From Pagrus major (taxonomy: Eukaryota > Chordata > Actinopteri > Spariformes > Sparidae), in assembly GCF_040436345.1 (NCBI RefSeq), contig NC_133221.1:4543663-4607662 (forward strand): 64,000 bases of DNA. The letters run 5' to 3'. Shown here in pieces: positions 45,901 through 60,900 of this stretch. The notes under the pieces are model-generated. The model was not told the origin of the DNA, did no database searches, and saw nothing but the letters and a program-made list of their open reading frames with translations. How positions within the stretch are numbered: the stretch's first letter is position 1; each line of letters opens with the position of its first letter. Made by a program: the position numbers and the translations under genes.

Positions 45901-48900
45901 CAGACACAGGGACAGCAGGAGAAACTATTGTGCATTTAGCAAATCTGAGGTGCCCCTATGCATGAAAACATAATAGTTTTCATACATACAGAAGAGGGAA
46001 AAAGAATCCTGGTGATTTAGCACAGGAAAGTTCTTGGAGTTCAGTCATAAATTAGGTGCAGAGGGCTGCAGTGTGTTATTTATGAGGCAGCTTGTTTGTG
46101 GATGTTGCACGTCAGAGCAGGCCTTGTGACGTGAGGTTTAGAGACGGCAGGTGAGGCGGGCGTACTTCCTCGTCTGGGTTTTTGAGGCTTAAAGAGGAAA
46201 AATCAGGCCATACATTATCCTGTGAACCTACGTCATTCTGCTAGGCTGCAAATAGAGCCAGACAGGACCGCGCAGCGTCAGAGACTCGTAGCTACTGCGA
46301 GCGCTCTCGTAAGTGATTTACATTTTCGATTATTGTCTTCAGATTTCTTCTTTTCTTTTTTAAGTTGAGAAGCACCATTTCAGACATATGTTGAAACATT
46401 TCAAATCTGCTTCAGTGAGTCCTTCAGCAGCACGACAATGTGCTTGGACATTATTTATTGTGGCTCTGAGGTGTCCTAGATTTGGTCCAGATGTGACAGC
46501 TCTTTTAAATGTGAAGCCAAACTCTCATCTCATGGTGACCTCCAGTTCTCTCTCTCTCTCTCTCTCTCCTCCAAAGCAAGAAAAAGCTTTGACGATAACA
46601 ATGTTTATATTTAAATGAGAATAACATTTGGAGGCTGATAGATCTCTTTGACATTTAAACAAGTGGATTTTAGAGTGATCATTACCCAGAGTTTTATGCT
46701 ACATTATTCTCCCCGCTGTGACGCACATGCTGTCAGTTTCCAGATATCTCGAAAGTTTGGGAGCGTTTATTCTGACAAAGGTCAGGCCTCTGTCGACGTA
46801 TGCGTCACTGCTATCCTCGTGTTTCTCCACGTTCTGCTTTCACAAGGAATCCATTTCACTTCTGTCGCTGCTGCTGCTGCATTTTCTCCAGTTTTTTTTT
46901 TCATCTGTCTTCAAGCCCAGCTGAACATCTGCAGCATTCCACTTGTTTTAATAATGTATTCAAAAAAATCCATATCAGCATAACTTAACAGCTCATCAGT
47001 GAGCAGATTCCTGCTCTTTCCTAATCTCACATATCATTTCATGTGTTTTTGTAACTTTTAGTTTTATCATACAAACACAAATGAGACAGTTTAAGTGTGG
47101 GAGTGGTAACCTGCCAAGGCCAAGAATTAGTTCTTTAACAAGGGAGGGGTACAGAGTATTATCCTGTAAGTGCCAGACTGGAAAGGAACCGAGCCTGGAA
47201 TTTTTAGTTAAGGAAACCCAAGAAGTTTGGTTTCGCATGTGCTGAAAGGCGTCCTGCAGGAGCAGTGATTTGGGGGTCTGGGCTGAAGAGGGAGGTAGAG
47301 AATGAGGGAGGCAGATAATTGGGGAAGGGGAAGAAGACATGTAAGGAATGATAGAGGGGACACAAATTTAGAGGGATGAGAAATAACGTTGAGAAGGTCA
47401 CCGACGAAGAAAGGGAACAAACGCAGGCTCACACCGGATGGGGCTATTCTCCTGTGTTTGGCTGCATTACCTTTCACCTAATTCTGATTGGAAGTGTGTG
47501 TCATTTAGCTTAGTTCAGCAGGCCGGCTCTGGACTAGAGATGTGCTGGTGTTACATTTTCATGCCATTATTGTGTTATCACATGTAACTGTAAACCGCAG
47601 CTTTGTTGGACTGCAAATGAACATCACACAGTAAAAACACTTAAGCAGGTTTGTTGTTTCAAACGTTGACTGGAAATGAGTTTATATACAGCTCAGCGTC
47701 AGTGTCTCTCATTGTAAGTACCATTCATGTTTTCATACATGTTCTGATCTCTTTTAGGTGTGAAAGAAATATGATGATCGATACTTCGGGGAGAAGAAAC
47801 GTTGAGGGCGACTTTTGATTTTAATTAAAAGATAAATATAACAATGCTTGTGTACTTTGAGTTCAGCAGAGCAGCATCAAGTTAATTTACTTCTGGAGGA
47901 GGCGGAGCAATGTGGGCACGGCAGTGGTGTGTGTCAACTCAGTCGTAGCTGCCGCTGGTATTGATAGTGCGGAAAATGAGTATTGAAACCGTTTAAATAA
48001 TCAGAATAGATATTTTTCAGTAAAGCAATGTTTTTGTCAAAACACCTTCACATTGTCCATCACCGGTATACACTTTATTTACAACGGTTCAGTCCGCATA
48101 TTTTTATGCGTTGAAATTATTGAAATAAATCTTAGTGTGCAGGATTTTGAGGGCTTTTGTGGGGTAGTGATTAAATCTATAAGATTTTCTAGAGTGCAAG
48201 AACATTGTTGTAAGTGTGTCGTGTGGGGTGTGGGGGATGGACAACTGTGCAGTGTTAATGTTGCCCCTTGATAACAGTGTGAATCAAGGTACTCAGGGTT
48301 AATAAAAACGATTTGCCACATTACTGATGAAGGTTCTCAGTGTTTCAGTTCCTTGAAGACGTTTCACCTCTCATCCAAGAGGCTTCCTCAGTTCTAGCTA
48401 ACTGGAGGGGAGTTCCTAGAAGTAATTGCCACATTGCTATCATCATAATGTTTCACCATGGTATGCAGTAAAACCATTAAATCGGTACATCACTACCCCT
48501 GACAGCTGTGTAGCCTCTTTGGGAGTCAGACTGAAAGAGACCCACACTTGCCAGACAGACCGAGAGATTTACTAAAGAGCTTCTTTTCCTGAGTCAAGTT
48601 TTCTCTACTGGATTCAGCCCACATAAGTGAGAACATACTATGAAGTCCTGCTCTAAGTGTTGCAGTTGGTTAAAGTAGCTAATTGGGGGCCACAGTTATA
48701 CAGTACTCACAGTGTTTTCTGTCTCTGTCTCTGTGTGTCTGTTTGTGTGTGTTTTGTGTAGGTGACAATAGTGGACACAGGGGTGAGGGGAACCATTGCT
48801 GTGGGCCTGGTGCCTAAATTCTATAGGCTGGACCACCAGCCTGGCTGGCTGCCATACTCTGTAGCTTACCACGCTGACAACGGCAAGTAAGTCAAACCAC

Positions 48901-51900
48901 AGTCATCTATACTCTAAAGTACAGCGTTGGTTTCTCGCACGGTTTCAGAAAATGGATTGTGGTTTGTTGATGATGCATCCACACATATAATGTAAATCTC
49001 CTAAATTCTAACTTGACATTTTGGGTTTAATGGCTCTGAATCGCATACACCTACTTATTGTTTTTAAGGCTTCAGCTAACAAATGCACTAATAAACGTAG
49101 TAGTAAATGGTGATGAATGCAATTCACAACTTCTCAGAGCTTGTTGCTTGTTTTGTCTGACCAAAGTCCAAAAGCAAACTAAAGAAGCCGACCCCCTTTT
49201 GCATTTTTGCTTGAAAAAGTGACTTACCCTACTGGTATGGAAAACTTGCTGGAGAAAACACAAGCAGGAGGCCAATGAAAGTTCATGTTGTTCATCGTGT
49301 GTGGTATATCCCACACAGGCTTTGTTGCTGTGCCACAACCTCATAATCATAATTTCAGCCTGAGGGTCAATTAAATGCAGGTTCTGAGTTAAGGCCTCTC
49401 CACACAGGGGGTGTGACGAACCAAAATGATAGGAAAATATGAAAATCTCGCCTGAGAATATTTCATATCAAAGGTAGTCACATCAGCAGCAATGCATATT
49501 TGCCATTGTATGCTTCAATGTGTGAATTGGTGACCGAGGCATGATATCACATTAAAATGATACAAGCAGGACAGGGCAGGGCGGTAAAACTGTGTCACCG
49601 GGTTCAACTCAGCTGCCTGCCCAAGGGCTCCAGTGCGGTCTGGTCCGTTAGGATGTAGTAATACATTTAAACACCAAATTTACAAACAAAGTAAAACATT
49701 TCCAAACAAAGCAGTCTGGCAGATTTAAAGAGAGCACAGATTTACGTAACAGCTTACTCATGACGAAAACAACAGTTTAAAACAAAATATTGTTGTGCGA
49801 ATTTGGTGCCTGGAAAAAAACCAGTGCGTACAGGACTTAACCATGACATGTGAGGATCTTTCTGTCACGTCACTAGAAAAAAATGAGTTATAAAAAGAAT
49901 CATGATTGATTTTTTTAATGAAGATTTTCTTTCTTTTTATTCTTCCTAGGCTTTACAATGGCAACCCTGTAGGACAGCAATTTGGGCCAAAGTGTGCTCG
50001 GGGTGACCGAATCGGCTGTGGGATACACTCTGAAAATATTGAAGCAGGTTTTACAACAGTCTTTTTCACCAAAAATGGCAAAGAGGTAGGTGTTTTTTAA
50101 TCTGAATGACATATAAACACAGACATGCACTAGTACTAGTTCTGCACTAGCAGAACTGTCTGTATAGCAGAGTATTGTCTCTGTTTCTTACACTCCTCTC
50201 CCATGCAGGTTGGTTCAGTGGAGGTTCCTGTGTCTGCAGAGGGGCTGTTCCCTGCTGTAGGGATGCACTCCATGGGGGAAGAGGTGAAGGTTGACTTGCA
50301 GGCCGAGTGGCTCCTGGAGGAAGATGATAGTATGATGATGGTAGACAGCCATGAAGATGACTGGGGACGGCTTTATGATGTCAGGGTGAGCGGCACGGTA
50401 AGAAGCAGGAAAAGTCCCTATTGGTTTATTCACGGTTAAAGGACAGGACAAATACAACACTACTTGTTTCTAGGGCTGAACTACATGCTTCAAAGCTTCA
50501 TAGCTTCTGCTGACATGGTGATCGATGTCCACATTTTTTTCCATTTTTTTCTTTTTTGCATGCATTATTTCCTGAGACATTAACGAAACGCCCTGTGTTA
50601 AAGAAAGTAAGAAAAGAAACGCCTGGCTCCCTCCGTTTATCTGGACTCCAGAAACCAACCCTCCATCTAAGTTTCATGGAAGTCTGTTCATGTGTTTTTG
50701 TGTAATCCTGCTGACAAACCAACCAACAAATCAACAAACAAAGGTGAAAACACAACCTTCTCGGAGGAGGTAATGACAAGTGCATTAGCAGAGACAAAAG
50801 TGAGTTGCCAACCCAATTTACAAACAAACAGTGACAGTAACCAAACAAACTACAAACTATTCCTGCATGTGAGATCGAATAGCAAACAAATCCTCTTCAC
50901 TTACGATGCTGAATCCTTTTCCGGCCAAACCTAGAATATAAAAATACAGTATAATCTATATAATTTTCTCTATTAATCACTTGCACACTATTTTCAGAGA
51001 TGTTGAACATAATGATACATCGTACTAGAACATTAGTGGTTGAGTTTGTGGCGATGTGAACACAGGGACAATGTATGTGACAATGCACACATCTCATATA
51101 TTTTGTGTGTTTTTCTAGCACACGTCCTTTGAATGAGACAGATTATAGTGTGGTTTTTCTGTTGCTTGTACTTTTGCATGGCTGTTGCCAGTTCCCCATG
51201 TTTGTTTTGTGCTCTTACAAGATCCTTCAACTGCCTGTTCTTTAGCAAATCCCTCTTTGTTGACAACTGTACTTAATGCTCGCTAAAAATTCAGGGAAAG
51301 CTCCAGACACTCTTGAATTTGAAATATTTTGTCTCAGTCATTGAATGATCTTGCTATTAATGGATTTGGGTCACCTTCTGAGTGTTTTTGCAGATTGCTC
51401 ACTGACATCAGCGCAGGGATTTTCCTCCACGCTCTGTAGAAAACAGGTTCAGTAACAAGATAAACAGCAGACTCAGAGTAAAGACGCCTGTTTCATTCCC
51501 TCTTTGCTACATCAGAGATGGGGATTATGCAACAGTTTGGCAAATCTACCTGCAAAGCCTCGGCACACAAGCCGGGTAACACACCGACTTTATCTGCGGA
51601 TAAATTAGGATTGGGACCTTCAGACTTGTCTGATGCAAGGCAACGCCATCAGCTTTTGGTTGCCGGATGTGGCAGAGTGGTTGTCACATTGAATCGCTGT
51701 AATGATTTGCAGTTGTAATAGTCCCATGTAATGATTTGACATCTGTCGATGGGGACAAACAGTCACTAGTGGGACTGGCATGCCAGGAGCAGAGCAAAAT
51801 AGCAGCTTCTCCTATTGGCAAACTTGTCGGGTGGGGTTAAAGTTCACTACATGATGTCACACTAACAGGACATGGAGTGACACTCCCACATTAATTAATA

Positions 51901-54900
51901 CTGACTGGTGTTAGCCCTGGTGGGGTTAGAGGGTTAAAGTTCAGGTTCAGGGCGGTTTTCTCAGACACAGACCAAACTATGATTCAACTAGTTTGTGTTA
52001 GCCACTCGAATGGAATTCGTTGTTGGCAACAACTGCGATATCAGCAGTATCACAATGCTGTGTTTCCCTCCTGTACCGCGGTGAACTGTAACACCTTTGT
52101 TCTGTGTTAAGGTGTGAGCTCTCATCACCCCCCACCTGCACCTTCAGAATAAAACCACAAGACTACAGTCAGGTCTGTCATTGACACAGTAGAGGTGGAG
52201 AACCGGCTGTGTGTGGGTCCCGTATGTGGTTACGTGATAAACGTGTCTATCCGCACTGCTACACAATCATCAGCCACACACGCACATACAGTACAGAGGC
52301 CATCATCTTCTCTGAAAGCAGACAGAGGTCATAAAAGCAGGGAGCTGTGGGTGAGGAGGATGATTCAACCAGCAGTCTTGCTCTCTGTCTTTCTGTCTGT
52401 CTCTGCCTTCTGTTTTTCTGGACCAAGGAGTGGCAATGGCATGAGATGTGTTTGTGGAGCCAAGTGCCTGGCAGCCCACCAGGTTGTAAAAATTCAATAA
52501 GTGGAGTAACGGGACTCACAGGAATCTTTTACTCTTTCTCATGTGGTTGGAGGTTTTCACAGCTGGGGTGCCCGGCTGCATGGTCCACTCAGCCGTCCAG
52601 CAGTGATTTTTCTTTCTTTAGTTTCTTTTCTCTCTCTTTCTTTTTAGTTTTCTCTCATGAGCAAGCTGCCACTAGACTGTAGATCCATCATGTGCTCATC
52701 ACGGTGGGGCTGTAATACTCAAAACTGATAAGGCTATCAAGTTTTGACAAGTACAAGGATTTAGTATAGACACTGGATAGAGGGAAGGGTGTGGGACAAT
52801 AGCTGCTTCCTCTAATAACAGAAAGTTTAGTTTGTGGAGCAAGAAGAGAAAGAAAAGGAAAGTGTGGCGGAGGAAATTAAATGATGGGAGGAGAAGTGAA
52901 GGGAAAGTCGAGGTTTGTTTTGAGGGTAGAGATGTTTGAGTAGCAGGATTAGTGTGAGGTGAGATGCTTTAAGGGCAGAATGTTACGTCCGCCACAAGGT
53001 GGTCTCGCCTAATCGCCTCAATGGTTTTGACTTCTAATTCATTTCATTGTGTGGTTTTAACCAGTTTGCCTCAACTTTTCCAAATGTCTGCTTTAAACAC
53101 AGAACTCCCTTCTTGTTTCCTCTCCTTTATCCTTGTCACCTCTCCTCTCTTCTTTTCACTTCTGCTTGCTTCTCCTCCTCTCTCCTTATTTTTCAAGCTA
53201 TCCGTGTTTTCACTCTGTCTTTCCTCTCTTTTTCTCAATTATTGTCACCTTTCATCTCTCTTTGCCTCGTCTCCTCTATCCTTGCGTTGTCTCCTCTTTC
53301 CTTGACTTGTGTCCTCTATTCTTGCGTCGTCTCCTCTATCCTTGCGTCGTCTCCTCTATCCTTGCGTTGTCTCCTCTTTCCTTGACTTATCTCCTCTTTC
53401 CATGACTTGTCTCCCTATCCTTGACTCCTTAACTCTATCCTTGATTAAGCTACTCTGTCCTTGCTTCGTGCACCTTATCCTTAAGTTGTCTCCTATATCC
53501 ATGAGTCATCTCCTCTCTCCTTGACTCGTCTCCTTTGTCCTTGATTTGTCTCTTTGTCCTTGATTTGTCTCTTTGTCCTTGATTTGTCTCTTTGTCCTTG
53601 ACTCGTCTCCTCTATCCTTGTCTCATCTCCTATGTCTATGACTCCTCTATTCTATCCTTGAACCCTTGAAATTCCATGTTGCTTGTCTCCTTTCCATTCC
53701 TCCTCTCCTCCCTTGTCTCCTCCCCTCCTCCCCTCCTATGGATTTCAGTGACATTTTAGTTGTCAGGCTCATAGCTGTGAGCTATATTTTAAGGAGCATG
53801 GAAAATGTTTTTCTCCTTTTAACATGTGCGGCTACGCAACAGATATTTCCAGTCTTGGTGGTTTCCGATAACTTACAGATCTATGGTTTGGTTGCCATAG
53901 ATGAAATGCACCTCACGGCAGCACCCAACAGCACTTCACAAACATTTGGTCAAAACAGTGTAATAGTTTTTATACGTTGCTATTTGCTAAGTGTGGATAA
54001 TAACTGTTCCGGATGACGGCTGTCCTTGCTGAGTGTTAAGAGGGGGGGGGAGAACATGGTGACGGAAAAGATTGCTGCAAGATAAATGACTTCTCTGACT
54101 GGTATGCTTTTGATGAGGCAGTACTGAGAAGTGTAAAGCCGCAGACTTCACAGAGGACAATGGTGGGGGGAAGGCTGGCCACTCCTGTTTAGATAGGTGG
54201 GTATCTGATCCCAGATTTCTGCCCGCTCTCATCATACCTACCCTTGCTAATAGTCCGGCTTTATTCTTTCCGCTCGTGTATTTGTCTGTGTTTATAATTC
54301 TTTCATTCTTGTCATCAAATATTTCATTAGCATCACTTTGTTTGGTTGTCCTCGAAACAGCTCTGATAAAGTTGGTATCAAACAAACTTTGAAGATCCTG
54401 TGGGGGACGTTGCTGTTTTCGATTTTCACTTTCAATTTTACTCTTTGTTCCTTTCAACTTTTTAATCACTCAACTGAAGGCCATTTGTTCAGGGTAATGA
54501 ATACTCTTTTAATTAAATGGTTGTGCCTTTGTTGGCTCTGTTTTCTTTCAGTGGCAGCTTGATAAGTTATAAAAGCAAGTTTAATCATGAGAAGAATATG
54601 TAAATATAAATGCATGATGCCTGTCAAAGTAGCAGATATCATCAACTTATTAACTCTCCGAAAGACCAACAACAGGTTTTTTCTCTCTGCAGTGTGATGA
54701 CACTGTCCTCAGTGTTCATTTAAGTTGGTAACCAGACTCCTTGTCCTTTATTTAGTGACCAAACACCTTGTTTACCAATAAATTGATGGTAATTAAGAAC
54801 CGAGCTTCTACAAAATAAACGAAAACCACTAGTTTTACCGATATAAAACATCACATTTACACATCAATCTATGGGGATTTTCAAAAATAGTTTTATCTGA

Positions 54901-57900
54901 TAATAATATCTCATAATAACACAGTCCTGTCTCCTCCCAGATCTTCTTTTACTGTACACAGACATTACAATGTTTCAACAACAAACAGTCTCATGCAAGT
55001 AAACTTTACATCTTCCATACATTAATAATAGGTCTCCTAATCTGACAGAGCCTCATTAATGGCAAAATAAGTTTTGCATAGTTAAATGATTTATAATGGC
55101 AACTAATAATAGACTAACTAATAATAGACAACTTTAAAACTTTCTCTCCTCCTACCGTTTCCATGTGGTGTGACTGTTGGTGCCGCTGTCGCAAAGCCAG
55201 TGTTAGCAATATGGCTACTGCTAGCCGCTTGTCTACTGTCCAAAGCAAAAAATAAATAGATAAATCTTTTGACCTTGAAAAACATCTGGTTGTATTAATA
55301 ATTAGGCAGGTTTTGTTACCTACTGATCTAGTAGAAGTGCCGGTTTTGAACCATCTTAAGTCCTCAAGTCAGCGGTGGAGCAGTCGGGTGAACGGACTCA
55401 CTTTTCACAGAGTAGTGTCCACAGTTATTCCAGTTGTTCCACTGTCACCTGGGGATAGGGACCAGGTAAAACAATGCCCTCTCCTGTTTTTGTTGCCCAA
55501 TGGCAGACACGCTTCCTTTGTGTTGCAATACGAGTGAATAGCATAGTGAAAGCAAGACTTATAGGGACCAATCTATACACTGTGCAATCAGTATTTACTC
55601 CAGAACGATAAGTTAAAGCGTAAGACTGGTCTATTGCCAGTTTAAACCTCTTTATCGTCCAGGAAAGACTGTCTGAATATGTGTGCTGTTAACCCCGTAT
55701 TGGTCAGATGACATTCTCCATGAACTGGTCCTGTTCAAACCTAACATAACCATTAAAGGTTAGGTACTAGAAGCAATATTTGCTGGTATATTACTGCCAA
55801 TTAAGTGACTTTAAGATCATTTGGACAGAGTAAACAGTATTATCCTGTAGAGTGTAGTTAACTAGAGCAATGTTCCTCTTTTATTACACCTACAAAAAAT
55901 GTTGCATAACACAGAATTTGCCCCCTACTTCTTAAAAAACATGTTACAAAACCAAACCTAGAGAAACTAGAGCTTTAAACACTGGACTATAGTGCAATGG
56001 TACAGTACCTTACAGCTAGGTGTGGTCTCGAGTACAGCAGACTTCACCTGAATACGCCCAACAGGGTCAATAACAGACGTTTAGCTTTTGACCAATAGAG
56101 GTCAGTGCAGCAACATGTTTTAGTTAGTTTAGTTAGTAAACTCTTCCGAAGCTACTAACTCTGTTCAAAAAGATTTGATTCATCTGTTGGATTCAGTTTT
56201 CAAGGCTTTTGTTTAACACCAATACGTTTAATGTACCTTTTATACAAATGAAATTACTTCTTGATTACTTCATCTCGCAAACATTACATTTTTCTTCCAC
56301 CTTTGTCATGACTGTCAATTGAAGGTGTCTTGCGCAAACACAGCATGTTTGATAATAATCCACATGAATGATTTTTTTTTTTTTTTTTTTTTTTTTTGCT
56401 TGCCACCATGCTCCTGCTCTGCTGTTTTTCTTGAGAGGAGACATTTGGCTGGCTTTCCACTGCGTACGTGCGGCTCAGTGCGAACACGAGCTTCCAATCC
56501 TCTGCTTCCTGTTGTCACAGCAGTCGCTGTGCCCACCAACTTAATCCCCTCAGCTGCGGATGAGCGGGCTGACAAGTAAGTGGACAGCACCTGAGTCTGC
56601 AGTTATCAGTTTTCCCAAGTGTACCAACGTTCCCTCACAGCACATATCTCACGTTCGCTCTCTCGCCCTCTCTCCACCTCTAAACCTCCATGTGGAGATT
56701 AAACTCTTCATGATGTAGCTCACCCTCTGCTTTAGAGGTGCACAGGAGTTTGTGTTTTTTTTTTAACCCTGGCGTCACATTGCAGTATCATCTCCAGATC
56801 ATCTCCTCTTCTGCCCTAAAGTTTGTGTGAATTTGAACCACACCAATCATTGTCAAGTAATAATCATTATTGCTCCGTTCCTCGTTGTACCTTTTCCAGC
56901 TGCCAGAGCCAGCTGTAGTACCAACGCCCCTCTAAGGTTGCCTGCTTCCTTCCTTCCTTCCTCTGGGAACAATAGTCATGAATCCCAACATGACACTGCT
57001 CTTGGATGAAAGTTCACAGCTTTCCCATCAAGTTGTTGTGGTTGCAACCACCCGGGCCGAGCAGTGGCACCGTCACGGTTGCCTCCAGTTTTTCTGAACT
57101 GAGCAGCGTGAGAAAAGAGGAAACTATGAAAAACTTAATCCGAGGAAAGTCAATGGGCTGAGTGGAGGCTGGATGACTGGTTGTGGACCTGCGTCACACA
57201 AATTCACTGGAGCAGAGCTGGATTGTCTAATAAAGGGGTTAACTAAGTCCCACCATGATATGAAGTTAAGCGTCGGATAAGGTTGTCACAGTAACCAAAT
57301 TCAAAACTTCCCCACAATACCAGCATAAAAAAACAACACTCCAATCCTTTTCGATACCACAGCAACAAGAAAAAAAGTCCTAAGCACACACAATATTATT
57401 GTTTTTTTCTGTTCGTGATATTCATGGACAGGATCTAAAGGCACAGCCATGGTGAGGAGAGTGTCCTGTTCAGGAACCTCAGAGTTGCGTCTCTGCTTTT
57501 TGTAGATGATGGTCTACAAAGGTTCTGCTGGCTTCTTTGGTCTGTGACCTCCACCAGGCATCGAGGTGGTTTGCAGCCGAGTGGTTGGGATAAGGGTCAG
57601 TATCTCCAAGTTCGAGGCCATGATCCTCTGCCCCAAGCAAAGGAGTTAAAGTACCTTGTGTTCTTGTTCACGAGTGACGGAAATGAGTTTCCTCCATAGG
57701 GTAGCTTGACTCAGCCTTAGAGACGGCGCAAGGAGCTCTGTGGGAGCTCTGAGTAGAGCCGCTGCTCCGTCACTTCTAAAGGAGACAGCTGAGGTGGTTC
57801 GGAGATCCGATTAGGATGCCCCCTGGGCGTCTCCCTTTGGAGGTTTTCCAGGTATGACCAACAGGGAGGAGACCCTGGGGCAGTCCCAGAACTTGCTGGA

Positions 57901-60900
57901 GGGATTATATATCTCATCTGCCCCAGGTGCGCCCTGGGATCTCCCAGGAGGAGCTGGAAAGCTTCGCTGGGGAGAAGGACGTCTGGAGTACCTGCTAAAC
58001 CGCGACCCGCCCCTGGATAAGCGGAAGAAGATGGATAATTTACACATTCACACAGTCAGCGATGTTTTGTTAGCTGACCTTCCAACATTTGGCAGCTGCA
58101 ACTACGTTACTTGCAGCCTGGATTATGTGTTTAACTTTTTACCCGGGGGTGTGTTTTTTTTTTTTTTTGTTTTTTTTTTCCAAAGGTGGCAACCTTCTTG
58201 TAAAATTGTAACCTTTAACAACTTTGTATAAATTAATCAGCACTGGTGGCAATGGCTGGATTTGGAGCAGTAAATTAATTTGGGAATCCTCCTCCCAGCA
58301 GTTGTAATGGTGAAAAATAAATGGAGTGTATTAAAAGGTGATGAAAAGCTGCACTTGGCCAGCGAGTGATGAGGTGTCAGTGAAGGGCAACAATGCGGTT
58401 CCTCGGTTCTCACAGGTTTCAACTGAAATCTCAGAGGGACGATTGATTGATTAAACCTGCAAAGTGAAGACGTGTGTCTATTCTTTTTGGGTGTTGTTTA
58501 GTGAAATTACTTTTGACGGTTGCCCAGAGCTCAAATGTTATTGCTGGTGTGTAATACCGCATACGGTCACTATGTGAAGTCACTCGCAGTCTTGCAGAAC
58601 TTTAAAGACAGTGTTTCTGCAGGAGGGCTTCTGCTGTAAGGCATGCTGCATGGATCCCAGCCAGTATCATCTTATGCTAACATAACTGCTTCACTTGTGT
58701 CGGCGCTATGGTAAATACAGGTTGTGTTTTGATTTTGCATATTGTTTCATGTGTCTCTTTGAACTTCCTGCTCTGGTTATATAAGGTTAGTCCCACCGCA
58801 ATCAATTGGCACGACACATTACATGCTTGAACAAGAAAGTTGTTCAAGCTCCGTAAAGAGTGAGTGATTGGATTTGAATGTACTGTATTTAGAGTAAACG
58901 TTTGTTCATATATAGGAATGTACTGCAAATATGGTGTGGAGCTTTTGAACCTGCTGTCAAGGTCGAACATGCGAGCAATTATCTGAGGTTTTAATGACTA
59001 GGCGGTAGTGAGTTGTAGCGGTTTTGTTCAGGTGATTTATAACTCGTAAAAACGAGTTAATGTAGTGTGTTTCATGGTAGTATAAACAAAGTCATGACAT
59101 GGTTTAGGTAGAGTAATTTTAACACCGTTTAGCACCAGTGGATGCATTCAGTACAAAACATCACCTGTTGGCTACAAGCTCATTAAAAAAAAAGCAGCAA
59201 TGACAGAGTGGCTGTAACCAGCTTCGGCATTATGATGGTGGTTTTCAGTCCATGAGGATATTCATCTTGGTTGGCTCATGCACAGAAAAATGACTGATGG
59301 ACAAGTCAGATTTAGCTACTGGAGGGCATCCAACCCAAGTGAGAGATGAATTAGAGCAGGGAATCACAGCCTCTGGACAAGGACAAGGCCAGCTCACTTT
59401 CCAAATTAAAGTGGCACATGTGGCCCAGATCATTCACATTTAATGTCCAGATTGTGGTTTTTATAAATTGAACTGATGTTTTTTTGAGAGAAAGAATGAC
59501 AGTGAAGAAGAAATATGCAGGACAATGAGATGATAGAAGAGGGGAAGAAGACGCTTTTACAAAGACCACCAAGTGAACAGAAAATGAGGAAAACGATTTA
59601 GAAATGCACAAAGAAGCAAACAAAATGAAATAAGAATGATGAAAACGTAATTGCAGTAAAGACAAAGGTCATTATTTAACATCTGTTATATGATGTTTAA
59701 TCACCACATATCTGTGCGCCACATAAAAAAGTAATGTCTTAATTTCAGCTTCACCTTTCTTTTAAGTTCCCCCATTAGGTGTGACAGGAACCTGGCAGGA
59801 CCACTCTCTGGGCGTTACATCTGTTTCCCAGGCAGCAGCTCAACAAAACACGGCCTTGCACATCACAATTCTCACCACTCAGAATTGAAGAAGTGAGTGA
59901 AAGAGAAAGAGGGAGAGAGATTGTCAGCTATCTCAGTGAGGCATGCTTTGCTCAAGGCTACGTCTCCCTTTTCTGCCCTCTTGTCTCTTCTCCTCCTTCT
60001 ATTACTCAGCAGCAAAGAAGCAAAAAAAAAAAAAAAAAGGTGTGACTGAGTGCTCATCACGCCGAAACTCTTTCCTCCTCTCCCCAAAGACGAGTAGTTG
60101 TCCAGGCATGAAAGTGCAGCAGGTTAAGGAGACACGAGTGCACACAAAAGGGCAGTCTGCAACAAATAAGGTGGAGGTTAATACTGTCATCCATGTGATC
60201 AATTAATCAGTCGAACAAAGAAACTATAAAGGAATGGGGTTTGGTTTCTAGGAATGCAAAGAGATTTTCTTTGTCTGTATTACTGTAAAAACACTTAGCA
60301 ACAGCGCTCTGCAATGGTACACTGGGGAGAAGTTGGCACTCACTTTCCTTCTGGTGAATAACCTGCAGTTTTCAGATGGATGTAATGAACAGACATCTTG
60401 TACAAAACTTTATAGAATCACAGAATGACTTTAGTTTAACAGCGTAATTGTTAGATAATTGCTGCCCCGCTCTGCCAGCGTTTTTCCTTGCTGTTGAAAT
60501 TGTCAGAGTAGTTCTGCAGTCTTTATGCAACCAGACTGACAACCAGTAGCTGCTGGAATTATGTAACCGTAGACACAGGCTCTAGTTTAATATTCCTGTA
60601 ATCCAACTCAATATACGCACTGTTCTTCATATGGTGTGATCACCTCATGTGGTCTGCCTGCATCTTTGAGGGGTTTGAGTTTAGGTTATTAAATATTTCC
60701 AGTGAGTTCTCCATCATAATCCTGCAGTTTAGCTGCTTCTGGATGCTGGTAAAAAAGACAGGCAGACCACAAAGAGTGCTTAAAATGACAAAGGTGGTTG
60801 TTGGTAGGTCATATAGTATATAAAAAGTCGCTAATTAATGTTAATTCTGTGAGTAACTGGATGGCAAACTACTGTAAAATTGTAAGTGGAAGAGTGGGAA

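Noticed and set aside
46648-46983. 111-aa plus-strand ORF in a spryd3 intron
   Set aside because: It has no recognised motif. Overlapping ORFs in the other frames suggest chance openness.
53021-53524. Several Leu/Ser-rich ORFs of 71-112 aa
   Set aside because: They overlap in all frames and come from a 20-bp tandem repeat.
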